Made by a program: the position numbers and the translations under genes. A stretch of DNA of 64,000 bases from QHXQ01 sp036389375 (GTDB lineage: Bacteria; Acidobacteriota; Blastocatellia; Pyrinomonadales; Pyrinomonadaceae), in NCBI GenBank assembly GCA_036389375.1, contig DASVQA010000078.1, positions 5,134-69,133 on the forward strand, in the 5' to 3' direction. This document shows positions 7,688-15,634 of the stretch, in pieces (the first letter of the stretch is position 1; every line of letters begins with the position of its first letter). The notes under the pieces were generated by a model that ran no database searches, was not told where the DNA came from, and saw only the letters and a program-made list of their open reading frames with translations.

Positions 7688-10162
7688 CTAATATCTGTCA
7701 GCGCGCGGATCGAGTTTTCGCTTCCGCTCAGCGACCGCTCTAATCCCTTCCGCCACATTGCGCCACGCCGTATCTTTGTTGGGCCAGGTGGTGACGGCTT
7801 GCCCGTCTGTGGGCAGGTATTGCAGACCGGCAAACGCTATATCCTTTAAATCAACGTCGCGCACGATGACGGGCATGACTGTGGCCGCACCGCTCTGCTG
7901 GCGCGCGAGCGCGCGCTGCATCTCAATCGCATAACAATAATCCGAGGCGATGAAGTCGGCGCTTACGAGCAACAGAATAATGTCGGCGCGTTCCAGATTG
8001 TCGTCAATCTTCCGCTTCCACTCGTCGCCCGCTTCGATCTTGCGATCATGCCACGTCTCAATCAGTCCTTGCCGTTGTAAGAGTTTCAGATGCGTCTCTA
8101 ACTCATTGCGCAGCGTTTCGTCTTTGTGTGAATAGCTGTAGAAGAGGCGGGCTGCTTGGCGCATCTCGTCGCGCGTGCGCCCGCGCTTGCGTGTGCCTTC
8201 AAGGTCAACCCCATTGAGCAGTTCATGCACAGCCAGCTCGATCACGTCGCTGCCCACCACTTTCGTAAATTTCTCCACCCTTTTTTGCTCCATGACCAGT
8301 AAATCCTGATATGAAACAAACTCGTCCGGGTGATCAGGCAGCGGCACTATCTCCTGTGGCTGCAAGTTGCGTATGTCGCGGTGAATCCGCTCGAAATCCG
8401 ACCGGATGACAGCCAGCAACCGGCGGCGGCTCTCGATAGGGCCGCCGACCGAGATGAAAACTTTCCTGTCCTGTACGTCAGCTTTGACCAACGCGCGGTT
8501 GCCTTCAAACTGCATGATCACGCCGGTACGCCAGCGCGACAGTCCTTCGCTTAGCGTGTGCGTGCGGACGATGAAGCGTGGCAGCAAGCCTTCCGGCAGC
8601 ACAGGGTAGTGATATTGGAAATTAAGACACTCTTCCGGATTGAACTCGGCCGTCTGTGGCGGTTCTTGCTTGTCGAGCAGTTCGGGAATCAGGTAGTGCG
8701 CGTCGTCGTTGGGAAAGCTAAAGCACAGTTCAAACTTCTTCATCAGGTCGAAGATGAAGGGGTGCATTTTAGTGGGATAGTCATTGCGGTCGAGAATCTT
8801 AGATAGATAGCTCAGGCGAATCTCACCCTTCTCATCTTCCAGTTTCTCCGCGTTGAGAATTTTGTAGATGCCGTTCGTGACCCAGTGCGGGTTCAGTACG
8901 TGCATGTCTTGCAGGCGCGGATCGTCTTTGTAGTTGAGGGCAATACCAAGACTGTGCAGATAGGACGCGAGCAGTTCCTGCGCGGCGGCATCTTTCTCGC
9001 CTAACTCTTCACAAACCGCGCGGTACTCGTCGAAGCTCAGGTAGTTCTGCTTTATCCGCGCCAAACGGTCTTTAATGCTGAACCAACTTGCCGGGAAAGC
9101 GTCGCGCAAGTGTTCGAGCCGGTCTGTCTCGCGCTCAATCGCTCGGCGCAGTTCAGCCAGCCCTGTGCAGTCGGCGCAATCCGTCTTAATAAACTCGCGG
9201 ATGACCGGGTACTTTTGTTGCAAGGCCCGCCGGTTCACGTCAAACGGGTGCTCTTTGAACTTATTCAGCACGACGATGACGGGCGAGTCGCCGCCGAAGC
9301 TCTCGATGAGTTTGAGCCAGTATTCGGCGTCGGCATCTTCGCCACCTTCGCGCCCGTTGAGCACGAGCAGGTAGAGGCTGCGCTGCGTGAGAAAGAACTG
9401 GTGCGTCGCGTGCATGATCTCCTGTCCGCCGAAGTCCCAGACGTTGAGCCGCACGTCTTCGTTGCCATTAAGCCGAACTCCCCATTCGGTGATCCGAATG
9501 CCTTCCGTCTTTTTCTCGCCGGGCGCAAATTGATCATGTACCAGCCGGTTGACCAGCGAGGTCTTGCCCACCGCGCCGCGCCCGACAAGGATGAGCTTGG
9601 CTTCATTCAGCGGCCGGCGCTCGTCGCCATGAGCGCGGAAGTAATACTCAAGAATCTGGGCAGGCTGTGCCGGCGTTTTGCCGTGTTCCCGCCAAGATGG
9701 CCCGAGCACTTCCACCGGCAAATTGAGCGCATCATTCTCATGAAGGTAAAGCCGGCTGAGTGACTTGAGATTACTCAAGGATGCCGGCAATCTTGCTAGT
9801 CGGTTGCGGTCAAGATATAGGGTGTGAAGCTGCGTCAACTGCCCGATGAATTCAGGCAGCGTCGTTAGCTGGTTGCCACTGAGGCCTAGCTGCTGAAGCT
9901 GCGTCAACTGCCCGATGAACTCAGGCAGCGTCGCTAGCTGATTGCCATCTAGGTCTAGAGTGTGAAGCTGCGTCAACTGCCCGATGGATTCAGGCAACGT
10001 CGCTAGCTGATTGCCATTGAGGTCTAGATTCTGAAGCTGCGTCAACTGCCCGATGGATTTAGGCAGTTCCGTCAGTTCTTGAAAGGATAAATCCAATGCA
10101 GAGGCTCGATTCCTGCGCGCTTTTTCAATGAGTGCAGCGACGGAAGGTTCTTGGCGTGGCAT
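7688..10162 (-). CDS. ROCO-family protein: leucine-rich repeats, Roc GTPase, COR and C-terminal TIR domain
   Basis: 824 residues. Residues 20-150: five to six leucine-rich repeats of 23 residues (pattern LPEFIGQLTQLxxLxLxxNQL). Residues 187-345: Roc Ras-like GTPase with P-loop GRGAVGKTS (G194-T201), switch II DFGGQE (243-248) and LNKFKE (300-301 NK). Residues 350-650: COR dimerisation region. Residues 672-815: TIR domain beginning ARLFYSYSHKDE, with SADFIASDYCYAIEMQRAL, in which E747 matches the position of the catalytic Glu of NAD-cleaving TIRs. The design (sensor repeats, nucleotide switch, TIR effector) resembles bacterial and plant innate-immune receptors; that role is inference. ATG has GGAG 7 bases upstream. 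An XRE regulator lies 106 bases upstream on the same strand. Function could instead be general signalling. Confidence 0.88.
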   Translation of the reverse strand: MPRQEPSVAALIEKARRNRASALDLSFQELTELPKSIGQLTQLQNLDLNGNQLATLPESIGQLTQLHTLDLDGNQLATLPEFIGQLTQLQQLGLSGNQLTTLPEFIGQLTQLHTLYLDRNRLARLPASLSNLKSLSRLYLHENDALNLPVEVLGPSWREHGKTPAQPAQILEYYFRAHGDERRPLNEAKLILVGRGAVGKTSLVNRLVHDQFAPGEKKTEGIRITEWGVRLNGNEDVRLNVWDFGGQEIMHATHQFFLTQRSLYLLVLNGREGGEDADAEYWLKLIESFGGDSPVIVVLNKFKEHPFDVNRRALQQKYPVIREFIKTDCADCTGLAELRRAIERETDRLEHLRDAFPASWFSIKDRLARIKQNYLSFDEYRAVCEELGEKDAAAQELLASYLHSLGIALNYKDDPRLQDMHVLNPHWVTNGIYKILNAEKLEDEKGEIRLSYLSKILDRNDYPTKMHPFIFDLMKKFELCFSFPNDDAHYLIPELLDKQEPPQTAEFNPEECLNFQYHYPVLPEGLLPRFIVRTHTLSEGLSRWRTGVIMQFEGNRALVKADVQDRKVFISVGGPIESRRRLLAVIRSDFERIHRDIRNLQPQEIVPLPDHPDEFVSYQDLLVMEQKRVEKFTKVVGSDVIELAVHELLNGVDLEGTRKRGRTRDEMRQAARLFYSYSHKDETLRNELETHLKLLQRQGLIETWHDRKIEAGDEWKRKIDDNLERADIILLLVSADFIASDYCYAIEMQRALARQQSGAATVMPVIVRDVDLKDIAFAGLQYLPTDGQAVTTWPNKDTAWRNVAEGIRAVAERKRKLDPRADRY
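9825..10100. repeat. Four near-identical 69-bp tandem repeats encoding leucine-rich repeats
   Basis: Units begin at 9825, 9894, 9963 and 10032 (exact 69-base period) with the common core TGAAGCTGCGTCAACTGCCC. Each encodes one 23-residue leucine-rich repeat of the ROCO-TIR protein. The first three differ from one another by only a handful of bases; the fourth diverges in its second half. Confidence 0.92.
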
Positions 10163-10268
10163 ATGGTTGCTCCGGCGGTCAGATTGCGAAGTGCGCGGCG
10201 GTGATGAAGCGCGGGGAGCAGTTTAATACGTTTTGGGCGGGGTGTGGTTGTTTTTGGTTGGGGAGTGG

Positions 10269-10583
10269 TTAGCGGCGTTTGGGGCGTGGGGTGAATTGGC
10301 GTTTGATGCCGTCGTGGCGGGTGGGGCTGGGGAGTTGTTGGGGTAGGTCTAGTTCGTCGTCTATCAGCGCGTCGGTGATGACGTTGGCGACGCGGGCGTA
10401 TTGGAGAAGCACCTTGAGGGGCGGCTCGTTCTTGTCGAGTTCATATTTCGAGATGGTAGTGTAATCAATGAGATCGCCAACGCCGAGACGGTTGAGCATC
10501 TCGCTCTGAGACAGACCAAGCGCGTTCCGAATCTGTAACAGCTTTTCGGCCAAGCGGGCGGGCCGCGGACGCGCGCTACCCAT
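10269..10583 (-). CDS. XRE/Cro-type helix-turn-helix regulator
   Basis: 104-residue predicted DNA-binding protein. Residues 10-70 form a classic five-helix HTH_3 domain (LAEKLLQIRNALGLSQSEM, then TTISKYELDKNEPPLKVLLQYAR). The basic C-terminal tail (TRHDGIKRQFTPRPKRR) may add DNA contacts. The start at 10583 is chosen because AGGAGG (10593-10598) lies 9 bases upstream; the upstream in-frame ATG at 10649 falls inside a perfect palindrome with no ribosome site. Placed 106 bases ahead of the ROCO-TIR gene on the same strand, it is a plausible repressor of itself and of that gene. No zinc-peptidase or toxin partner is fused. Confidence 0.85.
   Translation of the reverse strand: MGSARPRPARLAEKLLQIRNALGLSQSEMLNRLGVGDLIDYTTISKYELDKNEPPLKVLLQYARVANVITDALIDDELDLPQQLPSPTRHDGIKRQFTPRPKRR
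10319..10343 (+). other. Canonical G-quadruplex motif inside a strongly G/T-rich strand
   Basis: Four runs of three or four G (10319-10321, 10323-10326, 10329-10332, 10340-10343) with loops of 1, 2 and 7 bases fit the G3+N1-7 rule. Further G runs continue from about 10230 to 10300, and the plus strand there is nearly devoid of C. The element lies in the 3' part of the XRE gene and in the spacer before the ROCO gene. Confidence 0.55.
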
Positions 10584-11163
10584 CAGGAATCGCCTCCTGA
10601 CGAGTAGCGGATGGGCGGCAGCAACTTGCTTATATGGATAGCTATCCATGTAATATGTTTGTAGAAAGCGGTCGCCGTGAGTATGAACCTCTCATGCTCA
10701 ACGGCGACGCTCATCACTCAAACTGTGAGGGTGAGCAGCGCATCCGACCGTTGCCTTAAATTTTCAAAGACTAGAGAGCGCGCATCATAGCAGAAGCGCG
10801 GGCGGGTTTTCACCTGATGGGCTTCATAGGCTGGCCGGCGCGGCCATACGTGCCGCAATATAAGCACCGCATCTTTGTTACGTGCCGGGCAGCGCCAACA
10901 TTCGGGGTCGCCGCGCGCGGGCGTGATGATTTTTCACCGGAAACGGTTAATTGAAGTTAAGATAGGCGCGCAACCGGACGCGTGCGCGACGACGTGCGCC
11001 TGAGGGCACGTCGCGCACAGTTGCGGCTAAGCGCCGCATCGTCCGAGGTAGCGAGCAGCGGGGGACGAGCGAAGCGCTGATCTCAAATTCGAGTTTGAGA
11101 TCGCAAAGGTGAGCAACTTTAGGCCGCTTAAGACCTCAAGTCACACGCTAGACCGCGAAAGCG
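10584..11163. other. Divergent spacer between the XRE gene and the FHA regulator gene
   Basis: 580 bases with no convincing gene. It contains the XRE ribosome site (10593-10598), the 16-bp palindrome (10634-10649), an imperfect long hairpin (10671-10686 with 10692-10708), a GC-rich hairpin with a 3-base bulge (10982-10996 with 11005-11018) and a 9-bp perfect inverted repeat GATCTCAAA/TTTGAGATC (11079-11087 with 11094-11102) about 60 bases before the rightward gene. No tRNA-like fold was recognised. Confidence 0.5.
10634..10649. promoter_or_regulatory. Perfect 16-bp palindrome, candidate operator of the XRE gene
   Basis: ATGGATAGCTATCCAT reads the same on both strands. It is centred about 58 bases upstream of the chosen start of the XRE regulator and sits in an AT-rich patch where a leftward promoter is expected. 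Its size and symmetry fit a dimeric XRE repressor site. Confidence 0.5.
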
Positions 11164-13080
11164 ATGAAACCGCGACTGGTCTTCCTCAACGGGCCGCTCA
11201 AGGACACGGTGCATCCCCTGTCGGAGGGCGAGACTTCGCTCGGCCGCGCCGACGCAAATCAGATCACGCTCGGCGATGCGACCGTCTCGCGCCGCCACTG
11301 CCAGATCAGTTGCGTGGCCGCAGAGTGTATGTTGACCGACCTCGACAGCACGAGCGGCACTTACGTCAACGGCGCGCGCGTCCGCACGCACACGCTCGCG
11401 CACGGCGAACAGGTCAGCATCGGCGGCGTGCGCTGCGTCTTTCTGCAACACGACGACGACCCGCGCCGCTTCGCGCAGCCCGTCCAACTGCACGAGCGCG
11501 ACATGGTTTCAAGTTCGACCGTCCGCCTGCGCCCGGAAGATGCGCTCTACCTGCGCCCCGACCGCATGCTGACCACGCTCCCGCCGCCCGCGCAGATGGC
11601 CCGCGACCTCGCGGCCCTCTTGAAACTCTGCACCACCATCAATGCCCTGCGCGACGCCGAAGCCTTGCAGCGCCACCTGCTCGAAACGATCTTCGAGGTC
11701 ATCCCGGCCGAGCGCGGCGCGATCCTGCTGACGGGCGCGACGATGGAAGAGATCGTCTCGGTCTTCGGCTGGGAACGCACGCCGCCTGCCGTCTCGCCCG
11801 TACAGGTCAGCCGCACGATCAGCAAACAGGTCTTGCAGCAGGGCCTAGCGCTCCTCAGTAACGACGTGTTGGAGCGCACGGAGTTTTCCGGCGTTGTCAG
11901 CCTCGAAGCGACGCACACGCGCGGGTTGCTCTGCGTGCCGCTCACCTTGCGCGGGCGCGCGCTCGGCGTCATCTACCTGACGACTTCGGGCGCGCACCCC
12001 TTCAACGAAGACCACCTGCAACTGCTCACGGTCATGGCCGGCATCGCGGCGGTCGCGCTCGATAACGCGCGCCAGATCGATCAACTCGCGGGCGAGAACG
12101 AGCAACTGCGCGCCGCCGCCGGGCTAGAGCACGATCTAGTCGGTAACAGTCCGCGCCTGCACGCCGTCCGCCAGTTCATCGCGCGCGTCGCGCCGACCGA
12201 TGCGACCGTCCTGATTCGCGGCGAGGCCGGCACGGGCAAGGAACTCGCGGCGCGTGCGCTCCATCGCAACAGCGTGCGCGCCGGCCGGGTCTTCGTCGCG
12301 CTCAACTGCGCGGCGATCACTGACGGTTTGATGGAGTCGGAACTGTTCGGGCACGAGCGCGGCGCGTTCGACGGTGCGGGCGCGCAGAAGCAGGGCAAGC
12401 TCGAACTCGCCGACGGCGGCACGCTCTTTCTCGACGAGGTGGGCGAACTTGCGCCGCCGCTTCAGGCGAAACTGCTGCGCGTCTTGCAGGAGCGTGAGTA
12501 TGAGCGCGTCGGCGGCACGCGCCCGCTCAAGGTGGACGTGCGCGTGCTGGCCGCGACGAACAAAGACTTACAGCAGACCATCACGGACGGCAGCTTTCGC
12601 GCCGACCTCTTCCAACGCCTCAACGTCGTCTCGTTCGAGATGCCGCCGCTGCGCGAACGCCGCGAAGATATCCCCGTCCTCGCCACGCACTTCGTCCGCA
12701 AGTACGCCCTCAAGTGCAAACGCCGCGTGGCAGGCATCTCGCCGCCGGCCCTCGCGTGCCTGCGCGCCTACGACTGGCCCGGCAACGTGCGCGAACTTGA
12801 GAACGCCATCGAGCGCGCCGTCGTGCTCGGCGCAACCGAACTGCTCCTGCCCGAAGACCTGCCCGAATCAATCCTCGAAGCCGCGCCGCTCAGCTCCGCA
12901 GGCACATCGCTCGCGCCCTACCACGAAGCGATCAAGCAGGCCAAGCGGCAGTTGATTAGCAACGCCATCGAACAGTCCGGCGGCAGCTACACCGAAGCGG
13001 CGCGCCTGCTCGGCGTCCACCCGAACTATCTGCATCGTCTCGTCCGCAATCTAAACTTGAAATCGGCACTGGCGAAATAA
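11164..13080 (+). CDS. FHA-GAF-AAA+ transcriptional regulator with Fis-type HTH and altered sigma-54 loop
   Basis: 638-residue enhancer-binding-protein-like regulator. Residues 1-100: FHA phosphothreonine-binding domain (SLGRADANQITLGD, VSRRHCQI, STSGTYVNG). Residues 145-310: GAF sensor domain. Residues 325-560: AAA+ domain with Walker A GEAGTGKE, Walker B GGTLFLDEVGE and the arginine-finger region. Residues 590-638: Fis-type helix-turn-helix (SYTEAARLLGVHPNYLHRLV). The loop that contacts sigma-54 reads GAFDGA (400-405) instead of GAFTGA, so D403 replaces the normally critical Thr. ATP-binding residues look intact. The FHA domain implies control by a Ser/Thr kinase not present in this window. 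It may regulate a non-sigma-54 promoter or need a special partner; that is inference. Confidence 0.88.
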   Translation: MKPRLVFLNGPLKDTVHPLSEGETSLGRADANQITLGDATVSRRHCQISCVAAECMLTDLDSTSGTYVNGARVRTHTLAHGEQVSIGGVRCVFLQHDDDPRRFAQPVQLHERDMVSSSTVRLRPEDALYLRPDRMLTTLPPPAQMARDLAALLKLCTTINALRDAEALQRHLLETIFEVIPAERGAILLTGATMEEIVSVFGWERTPPAVSPVQVSRTISKQVLQQGLALLSNDVLERTEFSGVVSLEATHTRGLLCVPLTLRGRALGVIYLTTSGAHPFNEDHLQLLTVMAGIAAVALDNARQIDQLAGENEQLRAAAGLEHDLVGNSPRLHAVRQFIARVAPTDATVLIRGEAGTGKELAARALHRNSVRAGRVFVALNCAAITDGLMESELFGHERGAFDGAGAQKQGKLELADGGTLFLDEVGELAPPLQAKLLRVLQEREYERVGGTRPLKVDVRVLAATNKDLQQTITDGSFRADLFQRLNVVSFEMPPLRERREDIPVLATHFVRKYALKCKRRVAGISPPALACLRAYDWPGNVRELENAIERAVVLGATELLLPEDLPESILEAAPLSSAGTSLAPYHEAIKQAKRQLISNAIEQSGGSYTEAARLLGVHPNYLHRLVRNLNLKSALAK

Positions 13081-13117
13081 GCGCGCGGTTTAACCCACGC
13101 GTCCCGCGCGCGCTTTG
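13079..13117 (+). terminator. Probable terminator after the FHA regulator
   Basis: GC-rich stem AAGCGCGCGG (13079-13088) pairs with CCGCGCGCGCTT (13104-13115, 2-base bulge), followed by a short T-containing run (CTTTGTT). It begins at the stop codon of the FHA regulator. Confidence 0.5.
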
Positions 13118-13251
13118 TTCGCTTGCGCGACTAAGTCCGACACACCGCTCGCTATAAAAACCGGCGCGCGTCTGTTAGTATGGCGGCGCTTTTCTCACGG
13201 AACGCGCGGGGCGCGACCAGAAGACAATCTCAGATCAGGAGACAAATCACG

Positions 13252-14307
13252 ATGGGGTTGGAGTTGCACACGGAGCATCTCTCGCTGGACTTCCTGCGCG
13301 TCTGCGAGGCGGCGGCCATTGCGGCGGCGCGCACGATGGGGCAGGGCGACCGCAAATACTCCGATCAGGTCGCGGTCGAAGCGATGCGCGAGACGATGGA
13401 CACCGTGCCCATGCGCGGGCGCATCGTCATCGGTGAAGGCGAGCGCGACGAAGCGCCGATGCTCTTTATCGGCGAGCAGGTGGGCAAGGGCGCGCATCGC
13501 ACCGACGGCGATCAGGAGTTTGAAGAACTGCACCCGGAGGTGGACATCGCCGTTGACCCGCTCGAAGGCACGAACCTGTGCGCGCTCGGGGCGAATAACG
13601 CCATCGCCGTCCTCGCGGCGGCCGAGCGCGGCGGCCTCTTGAACGCGCCGGACATCTACATGGACAAGATCGTGGTCGGCCCCTCGGCGCGCGGCGCGAT
13701 TGACATAGATGCGCCGGTTAAAGAGAACCTCGCGGCGATTGCGAAAAGTCTGGGGCGCGACGTGGACGATCTGACCGTCATCGTGCTCGACCGCCCGCGC
13801 CACAAGCAGTTGATCGCCGACGTGCGCTCGGCCGGCGCGCGCATCCGGCTCATCTCCGACGGCGATCTCTCCGCCGGCATCTCGGCGGCGGTCGCCGGCA
13901 CAAACATTCACGCGCTTATGGGCATCGGCGGCGCACCCGAAGGCGTGCTGACGGCGGCCGCGCTCAAGTGTCTGAACGGCGAGATGCAGGCGCGGCTCTG
14001 CTTCGACCACGAACGGCTCGGCGTGGACAGCGATAAAGTGCCGCCCCGTGATGAGGTGCTGGCGCGGCTCGAAGAGATGGGCATTAGCGACCCCGACAAA
14101 GTTTATAAGACCGAAGACCTCGCGCCCGGCAAGAAGATCATCTTCGCCGCGACCGGCGTGACCGACGGCGCGCTGCTCAAAGGCGTCCGCCTCTTCGGCG
14201 CAGGCAAGCGCACACACTCGCTCGTCATGACCACCGAAGCGCGCCACATACGCTTCATAGACACCGTCCACGTCGAAGGCGGCCCCGACACGGTGATCAG
14301 GTTTTAG
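13252..14307 (+). CDS. glpX: Fructose-1,6-bisphosphatase class II
   Basis: 351-residue GlpX-type enzyme that hydrolyses fructose 1,6-bisphosphate to fructose 6-phosphate in gluconeogenesis, in the cytoplasm. Family blocks visible: GDRKYSDQVAVEAMRETM, the metal-binding GEGERDEAPML, DIAVDPLEGTNLCA, the ISDGDLSAGI segment and GIGGAPEGVLTAAALKCLNGEMQARL. Length agrees with the family (about 320-350). The start at 13252 (MGLELHTEHLSLDF) has AGGAGA 9 bases upstream; the 24-codon in-frame extension upstream is Arg/Gln-rich and unlike the family. PEP carboxylase and pyrophosphatase occur elsewhere in the window but not in an operon with it. Confidence 0.95.
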   Translation: MGLELHTEHLSLDFLRVCEAAAIAAARTMGQGDRKYSDQVAVEAMRETMDTVPMRGRIVIGEGERDEAPMLFIGEQVGKGAHRTDGDQEFEELHPEVDIAVDPLEGTNLCALGANNAIAVLAAAERGGLLNAPDIYMDKIVVGPSARGAIDIDAPVKENLAAIAKSLGRDVDDLTVIVLDRPRHKQLIADVRSAGARIRLISDGDLSAGISAAVAGTNIHALMGIGGAPEGVLTAAALKCLNGEMQARLCFDHERLGVDSDKVPPRDEVLARLEEMGISDPDKVYKTEDLAPGKKIIFAATGVTDGALLKGVRLFGAGKRTHSLVMTTEARHIRFIDTVHVEGGPDTVIRF

Positions 14308-14324
14308 GGCTGACGGGTGGAGTG

Positions 14325-14403
14325 GTGCGGGATGAAAAAGAACTGAGGCAACTGCGCTTTACCTGTTCATTCTTCATCCCACATCTCTCATCCCTTCACA
14401 TTT
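14325..14403. repeat. Low-complexity GGGATGAA ... TTCATCCC spacer
   Basis: Between glpX and the DUF2085 gene, GGGATGAA is followed about 40 bases later by degenerate TTCTTCATCCCACATCTCTCATCCC units, forming an inverted pair with internal direct repeats. It belongs to the same style of repetitive spacer text as at 1137-1284. Confidence 0.4.
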
Positions 14404-14982
14404 ATGCGTGCGGGAATTGAACATTACGTGCCACAGTCCGGGCCGGGCGGCGTGACGCGGGCGCGGGCGTGGATGGTGTGGAGCGCGTGCGCGTTCGGCG
14501 CGTGCGTGTGGCTTGGTTTGAGCGCATGCGCGCCCTGGGCGCGGGCGCATGGACACGAGGCGCTGGCGACGACGCTCTATCAGATGTTCGGCGTGGTCTG
14601 TCACCAACTGCCCGCGCGTTCGTTCTATTTGGCCGGCGCGCCGTTGGCGGTCTGCGCGCGCTGCTTCGGTCTCTACGCTGGTTTCGCGTTGGGCGTGCTC
14701 GGCTATCCGCTTGTGCGGCCGGTGCGGCAGACACACGGCCCCGCGCGGCGCTGGCTGGTGCTGGCTCTGCTGCCGACCTGCGTTGACTTCGCGCTCGGCG
14801 TCACGGGGCTGTGGGCGAACACGCACACGTCGCGGGCGCTGACGGGTGCGCTGTTCGGCGCGGTGGCGGCTTGCTACGTCGTGCCGGGGTTGGTTGATTT
14901 GAGTCGGCGCATGTGGCCGCGCCGCATGAATGAATACGCACGCAGGCCATCACTTTCGACTTCCGAGGGCATAGCTGAATGA
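14404..14982 (+). CDS. DUF2085 family membrane protein
   Basis: 192-residue predicted inner-membrane protein with about four hydrophobic segments (near 23-45, 73-98, 112-132, 143-165). It carries the family's Cys/His motifs: CHQLPARSF followed by CARCFGLYAGF, plus the conserved Asp-Phe in LLPTCVDFALG. The function of DUF2085 proteins is unknown; the CHQ...CARC pattern suggests metal or redox chemistry at the membrane. The ribosome site is weak, and the first ATG is accepted because the N-terminus is polar. The stop overlaps the next start by 4 bases (ATGA), so the two genes are probably translationally coupled. Confidence 0.82.
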   Translation: MRAGIEHYVPQSGPGGVTRARAWMVWSACAFGACVWLGLSACAPWARAHGHEALATTLYQMFGVVCHQLPARSFYLAGAPLAVCARCFGLYAGFALGVLGYPLVRPVRQTHGPARRWLVLALLPTCVDFALGVTGLWANTHTSRALTGALFGAVAACYVVPGLVDLSRRMWPRRMNEYARRPSLSTSEGIAE

Positions 14983-15620
14983 ACAACAAGCTGAGGCCGG
15001 CGCTAATTGGCGGCGTCACGTTGGGACTGTTGTCGGCGATTCCGTTTGTGAGCGCCGTCAATATGTGCTGTTGCGCGTGGATACTGATGGGCGGCGCGCT
15101 CGCCTCTTATCTCTATATCAAACAATCGCCGACGCCCGTCTCAAGCGGCGAGGGCGCACAGTTGGGGTTGTTGACGGGCGTGGTGGGCGCAATCGTCCTG
15201 TTGGTGGTCGGCATCCCGCTCGGTCTGCTCGTCGGCGATGCGACGAGCGTCATCGTCTTGAAATTCCTCGACAGTTTCAACCCGCAGGTGGCGGAACAGG
15301 TGCGGCAGCAGGTCGAGGCGGCGCAGCACATGCCGCTCAGCCAGCGGCTCCCGCAGATCATCGGCTCGTCCGTGCTGAGCGCCATCGTCACCGTTATTTT
15401 TGCGACGCTCGGCGGCCTACTCGGCGTCGCGCTCTTTGAGAAGCGCAAGGCCGAGCCGGGCGCTGGCGGTGCGATGGGCGTGCCGCCCCCGCCGCCCACA
15501 GGCTTTGGCGCGCCGCCCACCACGCCCTTTGCGCCGCCCGTGCAACCACCGCCACCGCCGCCGCAATCACACGCGGGCGACGTTGACGGCAGCACGAGTG
15601 CGGAGCAGGAGGAACGGTAA
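14979..15620 (+). CDS. Membrane protein with proline-rich cytoplasmic tail, unknown function
   Basis: 213 residues. Hydrophobic segments lie near 8-47 (containing the unusual MCCCAW triple Cys), 62-88 and 118-145; between the last two is a polar amphipathic stretch (NPQVAEQVRQQVEAAQ). From residue 158 onward the tail is almost all Pro, Ala and Gly (PPPPPTGFGAPP...), then a short charged end. The start overlaps the stop of the DUF2085 gene by 4 bases. The pattern resembles small multi-pass proteins annotated as DUF4199/DUF5518-like, but I cannot assign a family. Partnership with the DUF2085 protein is inferred only from coupling. Confidence 0.72.
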   Translation: MNNKLRPALIGGVTLGLLSAIPFVSAVNMCCCAWILMGGALASYLYIKQSPTPVSSGEGAQLGLLTGVVGAIVLLVVGIPLGLLVGDATSVIVLKFLDSFNPQVAEQVRQQVEAAQHMPLSQRLPQIIGSSVLSAIVTVIFATLGGLLGVALFEKRKAEPGAGGAMGVPPPPPTGFGAPPTTPFAPPVQPPPPPPQSHAGDVDGSTSAEQEER

Positions 15621-15634
15621 GGGACGCGCCGGGT

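Noticed and set aside
9825..10100. Regularly spaced repeats considered as a CRISPR array
   Set aside because: Units are contiguous 69-mers without unique spacers and encode in-frame leucine-rich repeats.
11079..11102. tRNA T-arm-like TTCGAG loop
   Set aside because: The surrounding sequence cannot form acceptor, D and anticodon arms.
13195..14271. 358-codon leftward frame opposite glpX
   Set aside because: Antisense shadow of a conserved enzyme; no ribosome site or family match.
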